DNA of 64,000 nucleotides. Source: Quercus robur (taxonomy: Eukaryota > Streptophyta > Magnoliopsida > Fagales > Fagaceae). The notes under the pieces are model-generated. The model was not told where the DNA came from, searched no databases, and saw only the letters and a program-made list of their open reading frames with translations. Where the stretch lies: assembly GCF_932294415.1 (NCBI RefSeq), contig NC_065543.1:25662530-25726529 (forward strand), given 5' to 3'. The translations under genes were made by a program, and so were the position numbers. The number at the start of each line of letters is the position of its first letter. Position 1 is the stretch's first letter. Below are positions 1-9,786 of the stretch, piece after piece.

Positions 1-108
1 ATGCGATGCTAGCACTCAGAAAGCCTTATTTTCATTATTTTGTCTCCTTTTTTACCTGTTTCCTTATCCGACTGTAATTCTAATGTTCTCCTTTCATCTT
101 TCTTGCAG

Positions 109-337
109 GTCCTGCCTTCGTACTCTGGCAGAGGAAGCACTACCCACATTGCTTCGTGGTACAGGATCTAAACGAACGACATGAAGGCCTTGGTACGTGC
201 AACGAGCTTCGAGCCCATTCTTTGTCTACTGCTGGAGAACCATGCTAGTACCATCTTGGTGTAGTCCTTGGTTGAAAGGTGGTGGGACATTACCCACACC
301 TTCCACATTGCTGATAGGGAGATGACGGTTGTTGACA
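109..337 (+). pseudogene. Plant mobile domain (PMD) fragment, first copy
   Basis: Reading from about base 109, after a pyrimidine-rich stretch ending in a splice-acceptor-like TTGCAG, gives a frame with one stop that contains LVERWWDITHTFHIADREMTV. This matches the start of the aminotransferase-like plant mobile domain (PF10536), whose hallmark is a W..(E/D)THTFH....GEMTV block. PMD ORFs are found in plant Tat-type retrotransposons, often antisense to gag-pol, and in some MULEs. The frame stops being recognisable at base 338, where sequence matching the start of a retrotransposon LTR begins. It is a broken remnant of another element of the same kind as the one to its right. It lies on the same strand as the PMD ORF at 3458-6848 but is more like the canonical domain. 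Confidence 0.6.
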
Positions 338-475
338 CTGTATATTGTTCACCCTAGATTTGCGTGCTAGACCTTGAAAATCTCAAAAATACTAACTTTC
401 TTCCATGGGGTTATGAAAACATCTAGATTGATGTGGCGCAACCTATTTAGGCATCGGAGCACTCAAAGTGCCATA
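338..475 (+). mobile_element. Truncated, inverted Tat LTR head
   Basis: About 135 bases beginning TGTATATTGTTCACC match the reverse complement of the LTR terminus at 2013 downwards: TTTGCGTGC, CCTTGAAAAT, AACATCTAGATTG and CACTCAAAGTGCC occur in the same order. It is therefore the 5' end of the same LTR family in opposite orientation to the main element. Similarity ends just after the CACTCAAAGTGCC motif. Confidence 0.6.
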
Positions 476-484
476 GGTTCAATT

Positions 485-778
485 GTAGGTTGGTATTTTG
501 GGATAGGCTAGGGTAGTTGGTAAGATTCATTATACTTGTAACCGCTTAATTGGTGATTAGTGGATTCTTGGGAGTGATGACCTTAAAATCATCCGGTGGG
601 ATTTTTGCCTTGTGAGGTTTTCCCCATTTGTCAACAAAATCACCGTGTCAAATTTATTTTCCGCTGCACTTAGTATTTTGGTGATTTTTTGGTGCCTTCT
701 CGATTTGCATGCAAAATAATCTTAATTAATCAACTTGGGTAATTGAATAAACCAAGGTCAAGCTATCTTAACCCAACA
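485..778 (+). mobile_element. 3' part of a Copia-type LTR
   Basis: The stretch has the look of the tail of a plant Copia LTR: ATCATCCGGTGGGATTTT, GAGGTTTTCCCCATTTGTC, an ACCAAGGTCAAGC motif and a terminal AACCCAACA. The 5' half of the LTR is absent. It abuts the truncated end of the Tat 3' LTR at 779. Family assignment is from memory of similar LTRs and is tentative. Confidence 0.45.
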
Positions 779-2013
779 TAGATCTAAGCATGAACATGGT
801 AAGGAACACATAGGCATGTAGATCTAAGTACAACATGACAAAGAGCCTAAAATCATGTGGATCTAAGTACAAACATGAAAAGTAGACATATCCTAGCCCA
901 AGAAGGCTAGGCCAACAACATCAAAGTGATAAATCATGGCATAAGCAAGGAAAAATGCTATAAAAACTATAAAGACATGCTAGGAAGCAAGAACATGCTA
1001 GGAAAAGCAATAAAAGAAAAAGCTAAAAGCTATAAAAGAAAAGGGTGTGGATTGTAGCTAAAAGGCTACATCCACACCCTTAAACCTCAAATCCAAGGTA
1101 TGAAACCAAGGAGAGGAAGATTGGGTGCAAGAACACTACCTCGAAGATTGTAGAGAAAAGATGAGAATCTAAGGTGTTTGAAAGTGTTTTGATATGTTTT
1201 AATGTGTTTGGGAGAGAAATTAGAGAAAGAAGAGAAAGGGAGAGAATTTGCCCAAAAAAGCCTAGAAAATCTTTTTTTTTTTTTTTTTTGCAAAATGAGA
1301 GGTTTGGGGGTATTTATAGTGAAAAAGTGACCCTTCAGTTGTCGACACACCTTGTAGGACCGCCTTGCTAATGTTAGCAATTCTGGCCTTTTCTTGGTTA
1401 AACTTCGAATGCATATTTGAAGGCCTTCCTAGACTTGAATTGAGTTGATCTTGGTGTCCCTCGAAAGCTCTGGATATGTAGTTTCCAGAACACTAAAGAA
1501 ATTGAAAATTCATCAATTAAATCAAAAGGTATGACCTTAGGAAGCGTGCTAATGTGCTTTTCACAGTTTTTTGGATATCTTAACCGTTTTAACTTCGATT
1601 TTGACCCATGAATAGTCATTGGAAAGAGAATTTGATAATCTTCACAAAGGCATTAGTCCCAAACTGTTCTGATGGTTGGAAAAATTAGGGTTTCTGTTGT
1701 CCTAGGAGTCAACCTTGAGTTAAACTTGGTCAAAGTTGACGAAAATCACCGAGTAACTCAAGTTTGATGTAGAAACATGAAAAATATCATTTTGGGATGA
1801 TTTTGACCTAACTTTGACTTTTGTTCAACCTAGGGTTGACCAAGGGCATTTGGGTCAATTTGGCTTGAATTGGCACTTTGAGTGCTCTGATGCCCGAACA
1901 AGTTGCTCCATGGCAATCTAGATGTTTCCGTGGCCCCATAGAGAAAAGATAATATTTTTAGAATTTTCAAGGTTCGGCACGCAAATTGAGGGTGAACAAA
2001 ATACGGTGTTTAC
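779..2013 (-). mobile_element. 3' LTR of main Tat/Ogre element (truncated end)
   Basis: This 1.2-kb block repeats at about 19872-21254. Shared landmarks include the AAGGGTGTGGATTGTAGCT segment, a poly-T run, GTATTTATAGTGAAAAAG and the terminus. On the minus strand it starts TGTAAACACCG and is preceded by a purine tract, so it is the 3' LTR of a minus-strand element. A TATA box (ACTATAAATA on the minus strand) lies at 1311-1320. Near 780-900 there are short tandem units containing TAGATCTAAGCA. The outer end is lost: at 778 it is replaced by a Copia LTR tail. The two LTR copies differ at many positions, so the insertion is old. Confidence 0.8.
1311..1320 (-). promoter_or_regulatory. TATA box in 3' LTR
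   Basis: ACTATAAATA on the minus strand, conserved at the equivalent place in the other LTR (20486-20495). Such a motif marks the U3/R boundary region in plant LTRs. Confidence 0.5.
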
Positions 2014-2026
2014 AGCTGCCCCTTCT
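2014..2026 (-). promoter_or_regulatory. Polypurine tract next to 3' LTR
   Basis: On the minus strand AAGAAGGGGCAGC runs directly into TGTAAACACCG. This is the expected position and composition of the polypurine tract that primes plus-strand DNA synthesis in LTR retrotransposons, and it fixes the LTR edge at 2013. Confidence 0.65.
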
Positions 2027-2324
2027 TTATCTGACATCTCGAGTGCAATAAGAGATGTCAGATAAAGAACGTGATTCTGCATTTTGCTGCCCCAAAATTA
2101 TGTGCGGAAACTGTGCTTTTCATGGATTGAGACCAGTTTTACTTGACAAGGTTGAGTTGCTGCAGTTGATTCGAAAAAATTCTTTGATTTGGTCCTCAGA
2201 ATTGGGTAAGAAACTCTGTTGTTGTCTTTTTTTTTGGTCAAAGGTCAACCGGTCAACATTGACCGGGTCAATGTTGACCGATGGCCGTTGTAGGTGCGTC
2301 GGGTAGCCCAGGCCGTACAAGGCC

Positions 2325-2332
2325 CTATAAAG
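2325..2332 (+). promoter_or_regulatory. Candidate TATA box for the antisense PMD transcript
   Basis: CTATAAAG lies on the plus strand about 310 bases outside the LTR and about 1.1 kb before the PMD start codon. A donor-like GAGGTCAGT follows near 2410, and a strong acceptor (TTGCTTCCGCAG) lies at 3444-3455, three bases before the ATG. Together they suggest a promoter, short untranslated exon and intron driving the gene that runs against the retrotransposon. Inferred from motifs only. Confidence 0.35.
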
Positions 2333-2764
2333 TTCTCTGAAGCAAGTTGCAGTCTAGCAAGTCCAACTTTCAGCTTCAGTCCACAACTTTAGTCCCTAGT
2401 TCTGCACTTGAGGTCAGTGTCCATTTTCTCTTTCTTTTTATTTTCTACAAGTATGTTAGTAGCAAAGCAAGTAGGAAAGCATGCTAGCACTTATTTTATT
2501 TTTAGTATTTTTGCATATATGTTTTTTATTTTATTTTTTATTTATCATTTATGCCATGACGATGTTGGAAAATATGTCTGTTCACATGTTTAAGTAGCAT
2601 AGGAAAACTTGCATATGTTGGATGCTCTAAAAACACATGGAACACTAACAAAGTTAAAAGAAAAGCTAGATAAATATGAGAGACTATGCATGATAACAGG
2701 GATGAAATTTTTTTTGAGGATTGAAAATGTGAAAACAAAGCAATTTTAAAATGAGAGTAGTTTT

Positions 2765-3335
2765 CGGAAAAGGTAGGATTAACCGATCATGGCTGAATTG
2801 AATCAATGTGAGATTAAACGAGCACGGTCTAATTGAATCTTGAAAAGATGGATAGGATTAAATGGTCATGGCCGAATTGAATCTGTGTGAGATTAAATGA
2901 GCATGGTTGAATTGAATCTCAAAAAGATGGATAGGATTAAACGGGCATGGCCGAATTGAATCTTGAGAGAGAGGTTTTTTGAAAATCTTGATATTTTGAG
3001 ATAAAAAGAGATAGGATTAAATGAATGCGGTCGAATGGAATCCTCAGAGAGAGAGGTATTTTGAAAATCTTAATATTTTGAGATAAAAAAGAGATAGGAT
3101 TAAACGAATGTGGTTGAATTGAAACTTGAGAGAGGGTTATTTTGAAAGTTCTTGACATTTTGAGGTAAAAAGAGATAGGATTAAATGAACGCAGTCAAAT
3201 TGAATCCTAGGAGAGAGGTATTTTGAAAATTCTTGACATTTTGAGGTAAAAAGAGATAGGATTAAACAAACGTGATTGAATTGAATCCTGGAGGAGAGGT
3301 ATTTTGAAAACCTTGATAGTTTTGAGAAAACATGA
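2765..3335. repeat. Tandem array of about 82-bp units
   Basis: Units begin with GATAGGATTAAA and carry GAATTGAATC, GAGAGAGGTATTTTGAAAA and TTGAGATAAAAAGA. The ATAGGATTAAA motif occurs near 2931, 3011, 3094, 3175 and 3256, a period of 81-83. Upstream units near 2770-2930 lack the central block and repeat at roughly 55-60 bases. The array lies in the probable first intron of the antisense PMD gene. Confidence 0.75.
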
Positions 3336-3457
3336 CTTTTTGGTATGGACATGCCTGACATGTGTTAGGCAGTAGGGTTAGACATACTTAACTATTTACT
3401 TGCATTGCCAAGTGTTTTTGAGCTTACTAACCAATCTTGAATTTGCTTCCGCAGGTT

Positions 3458-6400
3458 ATGTCTCGACAAACGAGATCCGGTAGTGCTTGCAGGAAGGTGG
3501 TGTGCTGTCCCAGGTAACCAAAAATAAAACCTATATTCCTAAAAATATATGTAGTAGTGTGAGTAAGGATCGTTCCCACGGAGAGTATATGGCCTAGTTT
3601 TATGCTACGTGAACAAGGAGGGGGGGGGGGGGTTGAGTATAATGAAAACAATTTTAAGAAAAACAACTAAGGAACAATTCAAATTAAAGTATCGAAATCA
3701 ATCAAAAGAACAAACCTTGGTCTAACTCAACATCCACCATCGGAATATTATAACTGATTATTGATGCAAGTATATATCAATTCACACTTTGAATATTCAC
3801 CATTGGAATTATTTTCCTATTTCTCCTTAGTCGCAGTTAATTAGAAAACAATCGATCTAATTAACCCTAACTACTAAACAACCCAAGACAAACGTTAAAG
3901 GTTTAATCTAGTAGCAGCCTTAAGAATTAGAGAGATTGATGAAACTAAACAACACAAGCACAAGTGGTTGTAATTAATTTAGTCGAGCGTTCTTCCTAAT
4001 ATCTAATAATTTCTGACGCAGCAAATCATTAAATCTTGGTTGCTTCACAAATTAGAGAGATCAAACAATTACGGATTTGATATCTAACCTAGCAGTAGAT
4101 TGCAACGAATAATAAACTAGTAGGCCTCCTAGTAATTAAACGAGACAATCATGATAATAGGCACAGAAGAACATCTGATATTCAAAGCATAAATTGAACA
4201 ATAAAAAAAAATTATATCTCACAGTTTTATTGATTCCGAGGCTTCAGTTTCCTTCGACCAAGTATAAAAGTTTTAGCCATGTTGGGCCATGATGAATACT
4301 CAAAGGAGAAGTTAGAGAAAAGGGGAGAGAGAGGCGTGTGTGTAATCTGATTTCTCCTCCCCTCTTTTACACATTAATTCCCCCTTTCCCAAGTCTACAA
4401 AATCTCTTAAAAATATTCTAAATAATATCCTAAAATAACAACATCCAAATCTGACTAATTGAAGAAAAATATAAAATAAATAAAATAGAGTCCTAATATA
4501 ACTAGGAAAGTGGTGTTTTCAGCTGGAAATTTCGTGCATGAGATTTGGAAACTTCCAAAAATAAACCGCATCAGATCCGCGTATTAGAATTTCAAGCAAA
4601 GGAACATTCCAGAATGTCAGCAGTGCAAGTGCAGCAACTTCAAGCCCGATTTTGACCTTGATGTAGCCAATATCTCTCAAAACTTAAAACATGAAAGTTG
4701 TAGAGATTTTTCTTGGCGTTCCATTGCATCTTGAATCATCTCAATCGGAGCTTTGATGAGAGGGTTATGCCCAGATTAAGAAGAAATGTTGAAATTGTCC
4801 GGAATCACCCAATTAGCTTCGTTTTGCACTTAATGCTTCCATTTGCATCCTAAATCAAAATATAAGAATAATGAGTACTTTTAGGCACCAAATAAGTATA
4901 AAAGACTAAACATTAAGGGAGAAAAATATGACAATTTGCATTCTCATCAGAAAGCTCCCGCCATTGTTCCATCTTGAGCCAATTCGTCTAGTAGGGACGA
5001 CGATACTGTCTCGGCTAGTCTTTAGGTTGCACGAACTCTTTAGAGGCGCTTTGACTAAGGTGGTGATGACCTTGCATCCTCTGGGGGCATACATATAGCA
5101 CATCGTACAAGGAGTCGATGTTCTATGGAGACAGCCAGTGCCTCATCTCAGTCCCGCACTGGTTTAGGAGGCTTGGTCTTCATTCCTCCTTTGTCCATAT
5201 AACCCTGAGACGAATGGGAGTTATCTTGGTTTTTTGGTTGAGCAGGGCTTCGAGGAGTTCCTAAGTATTCCTCTTTATTCTATGAGGCATGCGATATATG
5301 AGACTTTGGTGCAGTAATTCCATGTAGAGATTGGCACCTCTCATTTGAGTTGTGGGGAGTATGTAGTCCTTCCCCTCAACTGGATAGCTATTCTAGGCCT
5401 TAGATTTGGTGGGTATCCAATCCCGACCAATCCTGTAGATTTTGCTACTGTGAGCTCGCTCTTGGGCATTCGCTATCCCCTTACTCCAACGAGGTTATAG
5501 TACTTTGGTCCTACCAACGAGCCTCAGATTCACATGGAGTGGATGAAGATGAACATACCTTGGGAGGCGGATCCAGATGACATTGCTCTCAGAATTTTCT
5601 TCTTCTACTTCATTGGTAGTTGCCTGTTCAGCAACAACCAGTCGGTGCTGACTTGCAAGCTGCTGGGAGCCATGAGGGCAGTGTCAGATGGTTCTTCTTC
5701 TCAGACAGTTCTTCTTCTCTTATGGATTCTCCATCGCTTTCCTTAGGCAAGCTTCGCGATGTGGCTTCAAGAGCCTCGAGGGTTACTAGCAGATCTTGAC
5801 ATGGTGGGCATACGAGTATAACCTGACCTCGTGCCCATAATATTTCGACCTTTCTTTAGAGCATATGCTTGGTCTCTCTGCAAGATCACCAGAGTTGTTT
5901 AGACACAGCCATCCACTATCGCCACTACGTTGGATTGTATCACCTGGGGTGAGATACTTAACCGTCCCTATAATAAGTGGTTATTAGCTAGGCAAGAGGT
6001 CACCCAGGCTATGGTTAAGTTACGAGCGTGGTGTTGGTTCTGGGCTTTGTCGAGCTGGGAGTTTTTCTTGACTGAGAGGACCTATCATTAGGTTGTGTCA
6101 GTCTTCAGAGTTCCTAGGGACCCTTCTTAGGTGCTTTTGTGCTCCGAGGTGATTTTGGATGATCCTAACTATACGACAAGCTTTTTCGATGGTTTTATCA
6201 TAGAGGACGCCAATTACTTCACTTGGTTCCTGCAGTCCTCGGCAGGACCCATTATGGATGATTGCCCTATAAGTGGGGATAGAGTGCTTGGTGGCATAGC
6301 ACATGCTCATCGGGCTTCAGAGGCCCATTTGAGATTGCATGTAGATACCTTACAGGCTAGGGTGAGAGATCTTGAGGGCGTTACTACCGCTAGAGAGGGT

Positions 6401-6848
6401 ATATACAGGAGAAGATCGCCAAGTTGCTTGCGCGAGAGAAGGATCTATGGCAGAGAGGGAGACCCATGTTGTTGCCACAGAGAGAGAGAGAGAGAGAGAG
6501 GGGCCAGCTTTAAGTTGAGATCGGCCTGCTTCGTGGATACATCAACATCTTATTGGTAAAATGAAGGGACATAGGATGCCTGTACCTTCTGCACCTCATA
6601 TTCTTGGTAGAGATCCTCCTATTCATCAACATGAGTCTGAGTACATGCCTGCTCCTCCCAAACTGGCCTATAGTTAGGGATATGCCACCTTTGATGATTG
6701 GGCTCGGGGCCCTATCTCGGGATATGTCCTAAGGTCTTTGGTAGATCAAGCTGGTCCTTCTACAGGTCCTATTGTAGGTGATGATGTTGATGACTATAGC
6801 ACTGGGTGCTTTTCTAATGATGTCGTTAGAGATGATGACTTCCCCTAG
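3458..6848 (+). pseudogene. Antisense plant mobile domain ORF of Tat element, split by a solo LTR
   Basis: The reading frame opens at an ATG at 3458 (MSRQTRSGSACRK) just after an acceptor-like CCGCAG. It is cut at 3497 by a 1.45-kb solo LTR and resumes in frame at about 4955. The PMD lies around 5290-5480: the segment SHLSCGEYVVLPLNW followed by ILGLRFGGYPIP matches the domain's 'HL.CGE' core. A region rich in charged heptad-like sequence (near 6300-6480) and an acidic C-terminus ending in DDDFP and TAG (6846-6848) follow. There are at least five in-frame stops and apparent frameshifts, so it is not functional here. Extra ORFs of this type, often antisense and lying between pol and the 3' LTR, are known in Tat/Ogre retrotransposons. 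Their role is unknown. Confidence 0.6.
3498..4949 (-). mobile_element. Solo LTR inserted in the antisense ORF
   Basis: The minus strand reads TGATGAGAATGC at the start and ends CAGCACACCA, the TG...CA form of an LTR. Flanks are GAAGG (3493-3497) and GAAAG (4950-4954), a 5-bp TSD with one mismatch. Removing the insert and one TSD copy joins the PMD reading frame without a shift, which supports the edges. It contains GGATCGTTCCCACGGAGA, a motif often seen at the end of plant LTRs, and a poly-G run at 3618-3632. There is no internal coding region. The superfamily is probably Ty3-gypsy but not proven. Confidence 0.65.
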
Positions 6849-6904
6849 GCCAACCATGTATTGTTGTACCATGATGTAGCCCCTACGCGGGCATGTTTTT
6901 CTCA

Positions 6905-7795
6905 CTTTTCTTGTATTTTGTAGACATTGTCCCTTGGTGGGCCAGACTTGTATATCTTAGACTGCCTCTTGGTAGGCCTGGACTATATGTATTTTGTTAC
7001 CTTTTGGTAGGCTCTAGACATTTATGTATTATATTACCTCATAGTGGACCCTAATGTATGATATTGCCCCTCAGTAGGCTACTAACGTATGAACATTGCC
7101 TCTCGATAGGTCTTACATGTATATTTCTGGATTTCGCCTATTGGTAGGCTCTCGATGTGTGATGAATGTTGCCTTTTGGTAGGTCTTACATGTATGTTCC
7201 TAGATATCGCTTGTTAGTAAGCTCTTGATGCTTGATGAACACTGCCTCTTGGTAGGTCTTACATGGATATTCCTAGATATCGCCTATTGGTAGGCTCCTA
7301 ATGTAGATTTGACATTGCCTCTCGGTAGGTCTTACATGTATGTTTTTGGATTTCGCATGTTGGTAGGCTTTCGATGTGTGATGAACGTTGCCTCTTAGTA
7401 GGTCTTACATGTATGTTTCTGGATATCGCTTGTTGGTAGGCTCCTGATGTATGATTAACACTACCTCTTGGTAGGTCTTACATGTATGTTTCTAGATATC
7501 ACCTACTGGTAAGCTCTTAATGTATGATTCGACATTGCCTCTCGGTTGGTCTTACATGTAAGTTTCTAGATATCGCCTGTTGGTAGGCCCTCAATGTGTG
7601 ATGAGCATTGCCTCTTAGTAGGTCTTACATGTATGTTTCTGGATATCGCATGTTGGTAAGCTCCAGATGTATGATTAACACTTCCTCTTGGTAGGTCTTA
7701 CATGTATGTTTCTAGATATCGCCTGTTGGTAGGCTCCTGATGTATAATTTGACATTGCCTCTTGGTAGGTCTTACATGTATGTATGCCAATAGCA
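6905..7795. repeat. 73-bp tandem array built from two 36-bp half units
   Basis: The motif TAGGTCTTACATGTATG recurs with its TCTTACATG core starting at 7111, 7184, 7257, 7330, 7403, 7476, 7550, 7623, 7696 and 7770, a period of 73-74. Each unit is two diverged halves: one with GCCTCTTGGTAGGTCTTACATG, one with CGCCTGTTGGTAGGCTCCTGATG, in alternation. From 6905 to 7110 the halves are more diverged and look like an ancestral monomer stage. Such arrays are a known feature of the variable 3' region of Tat/Ogre elements. Confidence 0.9.
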
Positions 7796-9141
7796 CTTTA
7801 GCATTTAGGAGCCGGTTGTACCACTGTGGTCACTTTACATCGCACCGTACTGTCACGGGTTTACCGATGAAATCTAATGTTGATCTACCCACTGAGGGAC
7901 ATGGAGAAAGGAAAGAATGCATAAAATAAAACTACCCCAATTTAGGTTTTATGCAGTTCTTATGATGAAAGGAAAGGTTCCTGGTGGGACGGACTCGTTC
8001 TTAAGCATATTGACTAGCAGAAAGTGGGTTGAACCACGCAAAATAAACTACCCCAGTGTAGGGTTTTGTGTAGTTCTAAAATGATCAATCGACTTGAAGC
8101 GAGATTAGAATCGCACTGGACGATACGGGTTCCTTGACAACCCTAATGATGATTGTAGGGGGTTCGGCTCGGAAAACATGTGCTAGCCTATCCTACTAGA
8201 GCCCAAATAAGGCCCAAGGCCCATTAGAAAAGCTAAGCATGGTCCGTGTGGAAGAGGTTAGCTTTGGGCCTTATCATAGTAGGCCTAGCCCAAAAGCTAG
8301 GATGACGGGTCAAAGGAACAATCACCCGAGGAAGTCTTTAGTTGGTCGGCTTAACACCGACTAGAGATGAGGGAAATCAGAATAAGGTGCAAACATAGTG
8401 GGGTTGGTAACCGATGATTGATAGTGCCTTTGGGAAATTCACTGCCAAACACTGTTTGACGTCTGGAACAAGCTCCAAGAGAATCCTCTGAAGTTGTGAG
8501 GATTCCTTGGGATTCTAATGGACATAGGAATATGTGTGAAGTGGGAAAGTAATGATGATAACCCCACTAATGAGAGACTATAAAAAGGGGAAGAGGGTTA
8601 ACACAAGGGGGGTTGGGAAAAGGGGGAAGTGAGAGATTGAGTGGGAAACACATGGAAATAGAGGGAAACAAGACAAGAGTATTGGTAGTAAGATTTAGCT
8701 GAGACAAACCAATCAAAGTTTGGGGCCTAACCTGTAGGATCGAGATATAGCCCACATATATATTAATTGGGGCCCAAATACTACTATTGAAAGAGATTTT
8801 GGTAATGATCATGGATTTCCCTAGTGGGATTTTGGACTTGCCATGTGGTGGAATGCATTGATTGTCTTCAGATTTCGACTGAATTGACCGATGCTTAGAG
8901 AAAATTTTCCTTGAGGAATTGATCGCTGTGATCTTCATACCATGCCGGATGGATTGCTATTAGTGATCGTCCCATTTCATGTCTTGACGACAGGGGTTGA
9001 ACTGACCCTTGAACCAAGTGAACCGAGTTTTGAAAATGAGGTTCAAGATATTCTGGAATGCTAGACGAGATGCACAAAGATATACTGCCCCAGCGTAGGC
9101 TTTGTATGGCCTCGGTTGAAAAAATCTTTTGAAGGATAAGT
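7796..9141. other. Tat 3' non-coding region
   Basis: No coding frame is credible here. A short motif of the form CTACCCCAGTGTAGGGTTTTG recurs near 7930, 8048 and 9084 with changes. The segment before the coiled-coil ORF is probably its upstream region. Confidence 0.5.
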
Positions 9142-9786
9142 TTGTTGTTGAACCTGTCGCGCACCACTGTTATTGCAAAAACTGAGGGAATCTTCACTCT
9201 TGAGTTGTTCAAAATTGATCCCCACCTTCCGGCTGACATATTGAGGGATTATGCACTAGAGTTTGAGGTCAGAGTTGAGACCACTCTTAAGGAAATAAGG
9301 GAGTGCCTAACAGAGGCTATCCGGGATAGAGATTGCTACAAGGAGCTTCTTGATGCCACGGCGGAGGACTATGCTAAGGTGGGGAAAGCTTATGAGGCTG
9401 AGCTTGCCACCCTTAGAATAGAGCTTGGGCAAAGGAGTCGGGCTCCTTCGGCCACGGATGTAGAGTGTATTCAACTAAGATCCCGAGTCACTAGCTTGGA
9501 AAGTAAGCTGGCAGATCTTACTCAGAGATTCACTGTCTTGGGCCAGACAAGTGATGAGGAGAGGGCCATAGTGGATGCCAGCCGTGCTGAGGCAAGCAGC
9601 AAGGCTGATCATTTAGCACTGAGGCTATTGAAGGCTAGGTCCTTCATTCATTCCACTTTAAGCTTGGAGTATGGGCTGGTTGATGAGCTTAGTGAGCCAC
9701 AGTTGGCTTTTCATTGCCTTCAAGCTGAGGTAGCTGAGAAGGAGAAGGCATTGAGATTTGCTACTATAGACGTTGGCACTTTGTAG
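9142..9786 (+). CDS. Coiled-coil ORF of the Tat 3' region, antisense to pol
   Basis: An uninterrupted 214-codon plus-strand frame. It is rich in Glu, Lys, Arg, Ala and Leu with heptad-like spacing over roughly residues 35-205 (for example LRIELGQR and SRVTSLESKLADLTQRF), so a long coiled coil is likely. There is no signal peptide or membrane segment. Similar coiled-coil ORFs, sometimes labelled 'putative gypsy type transposon', accompany PMD ORFs in Tat elements. It lies 1.35 kb after the 73-bp array and runs toward the 3' end of the integrase gene. It may be the C-terminal part of the same antisense protein as the PMD ORF or a second antisense gene. It is the longest open antisense frame in the element. 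The start is uncertain: the track ATG falls in a region without obvious context, so the true exon could begin later. Confidence 0.5.
   Translation: MLLNLSRTTVIAKTEGIFTLELFKIDPHLPADILRDYALEFEVRVETTLKEIRECLTEAIRDRDCYKELLDATAEDYAKVGKAYEAELATLRIELGQRSRAPSATDVECIQLRSRVTSLESKLADLTQRFTVLGQTSDEERAIVDASRAEASSKADHLALRLLKARSFIHSTLSLEYGLVDELSEPQLAFHCLQAEVAEKEKALRFATIDVGTL

Noticed and set aside
3618-3632. Poly-G runs at 3618, 14419 and 47756
   Set aside because: Could be read as G-quadruplex signals, but each lies in a decayed element and may also be a base-calling length error. No conserved spacing was seen.
6131-6559. 142-codon plus-strand ORF
   Set aside because: It overlaps the tail of the PMD ORF. 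Its end is encoded by a GA-repeat (REREREGA), so it is a low-complexity extension, not a separate gene.
6905-7795. CRISPR-like array
   Set aside because: Units are directly tandem without unique spacers, and the host is a plant.
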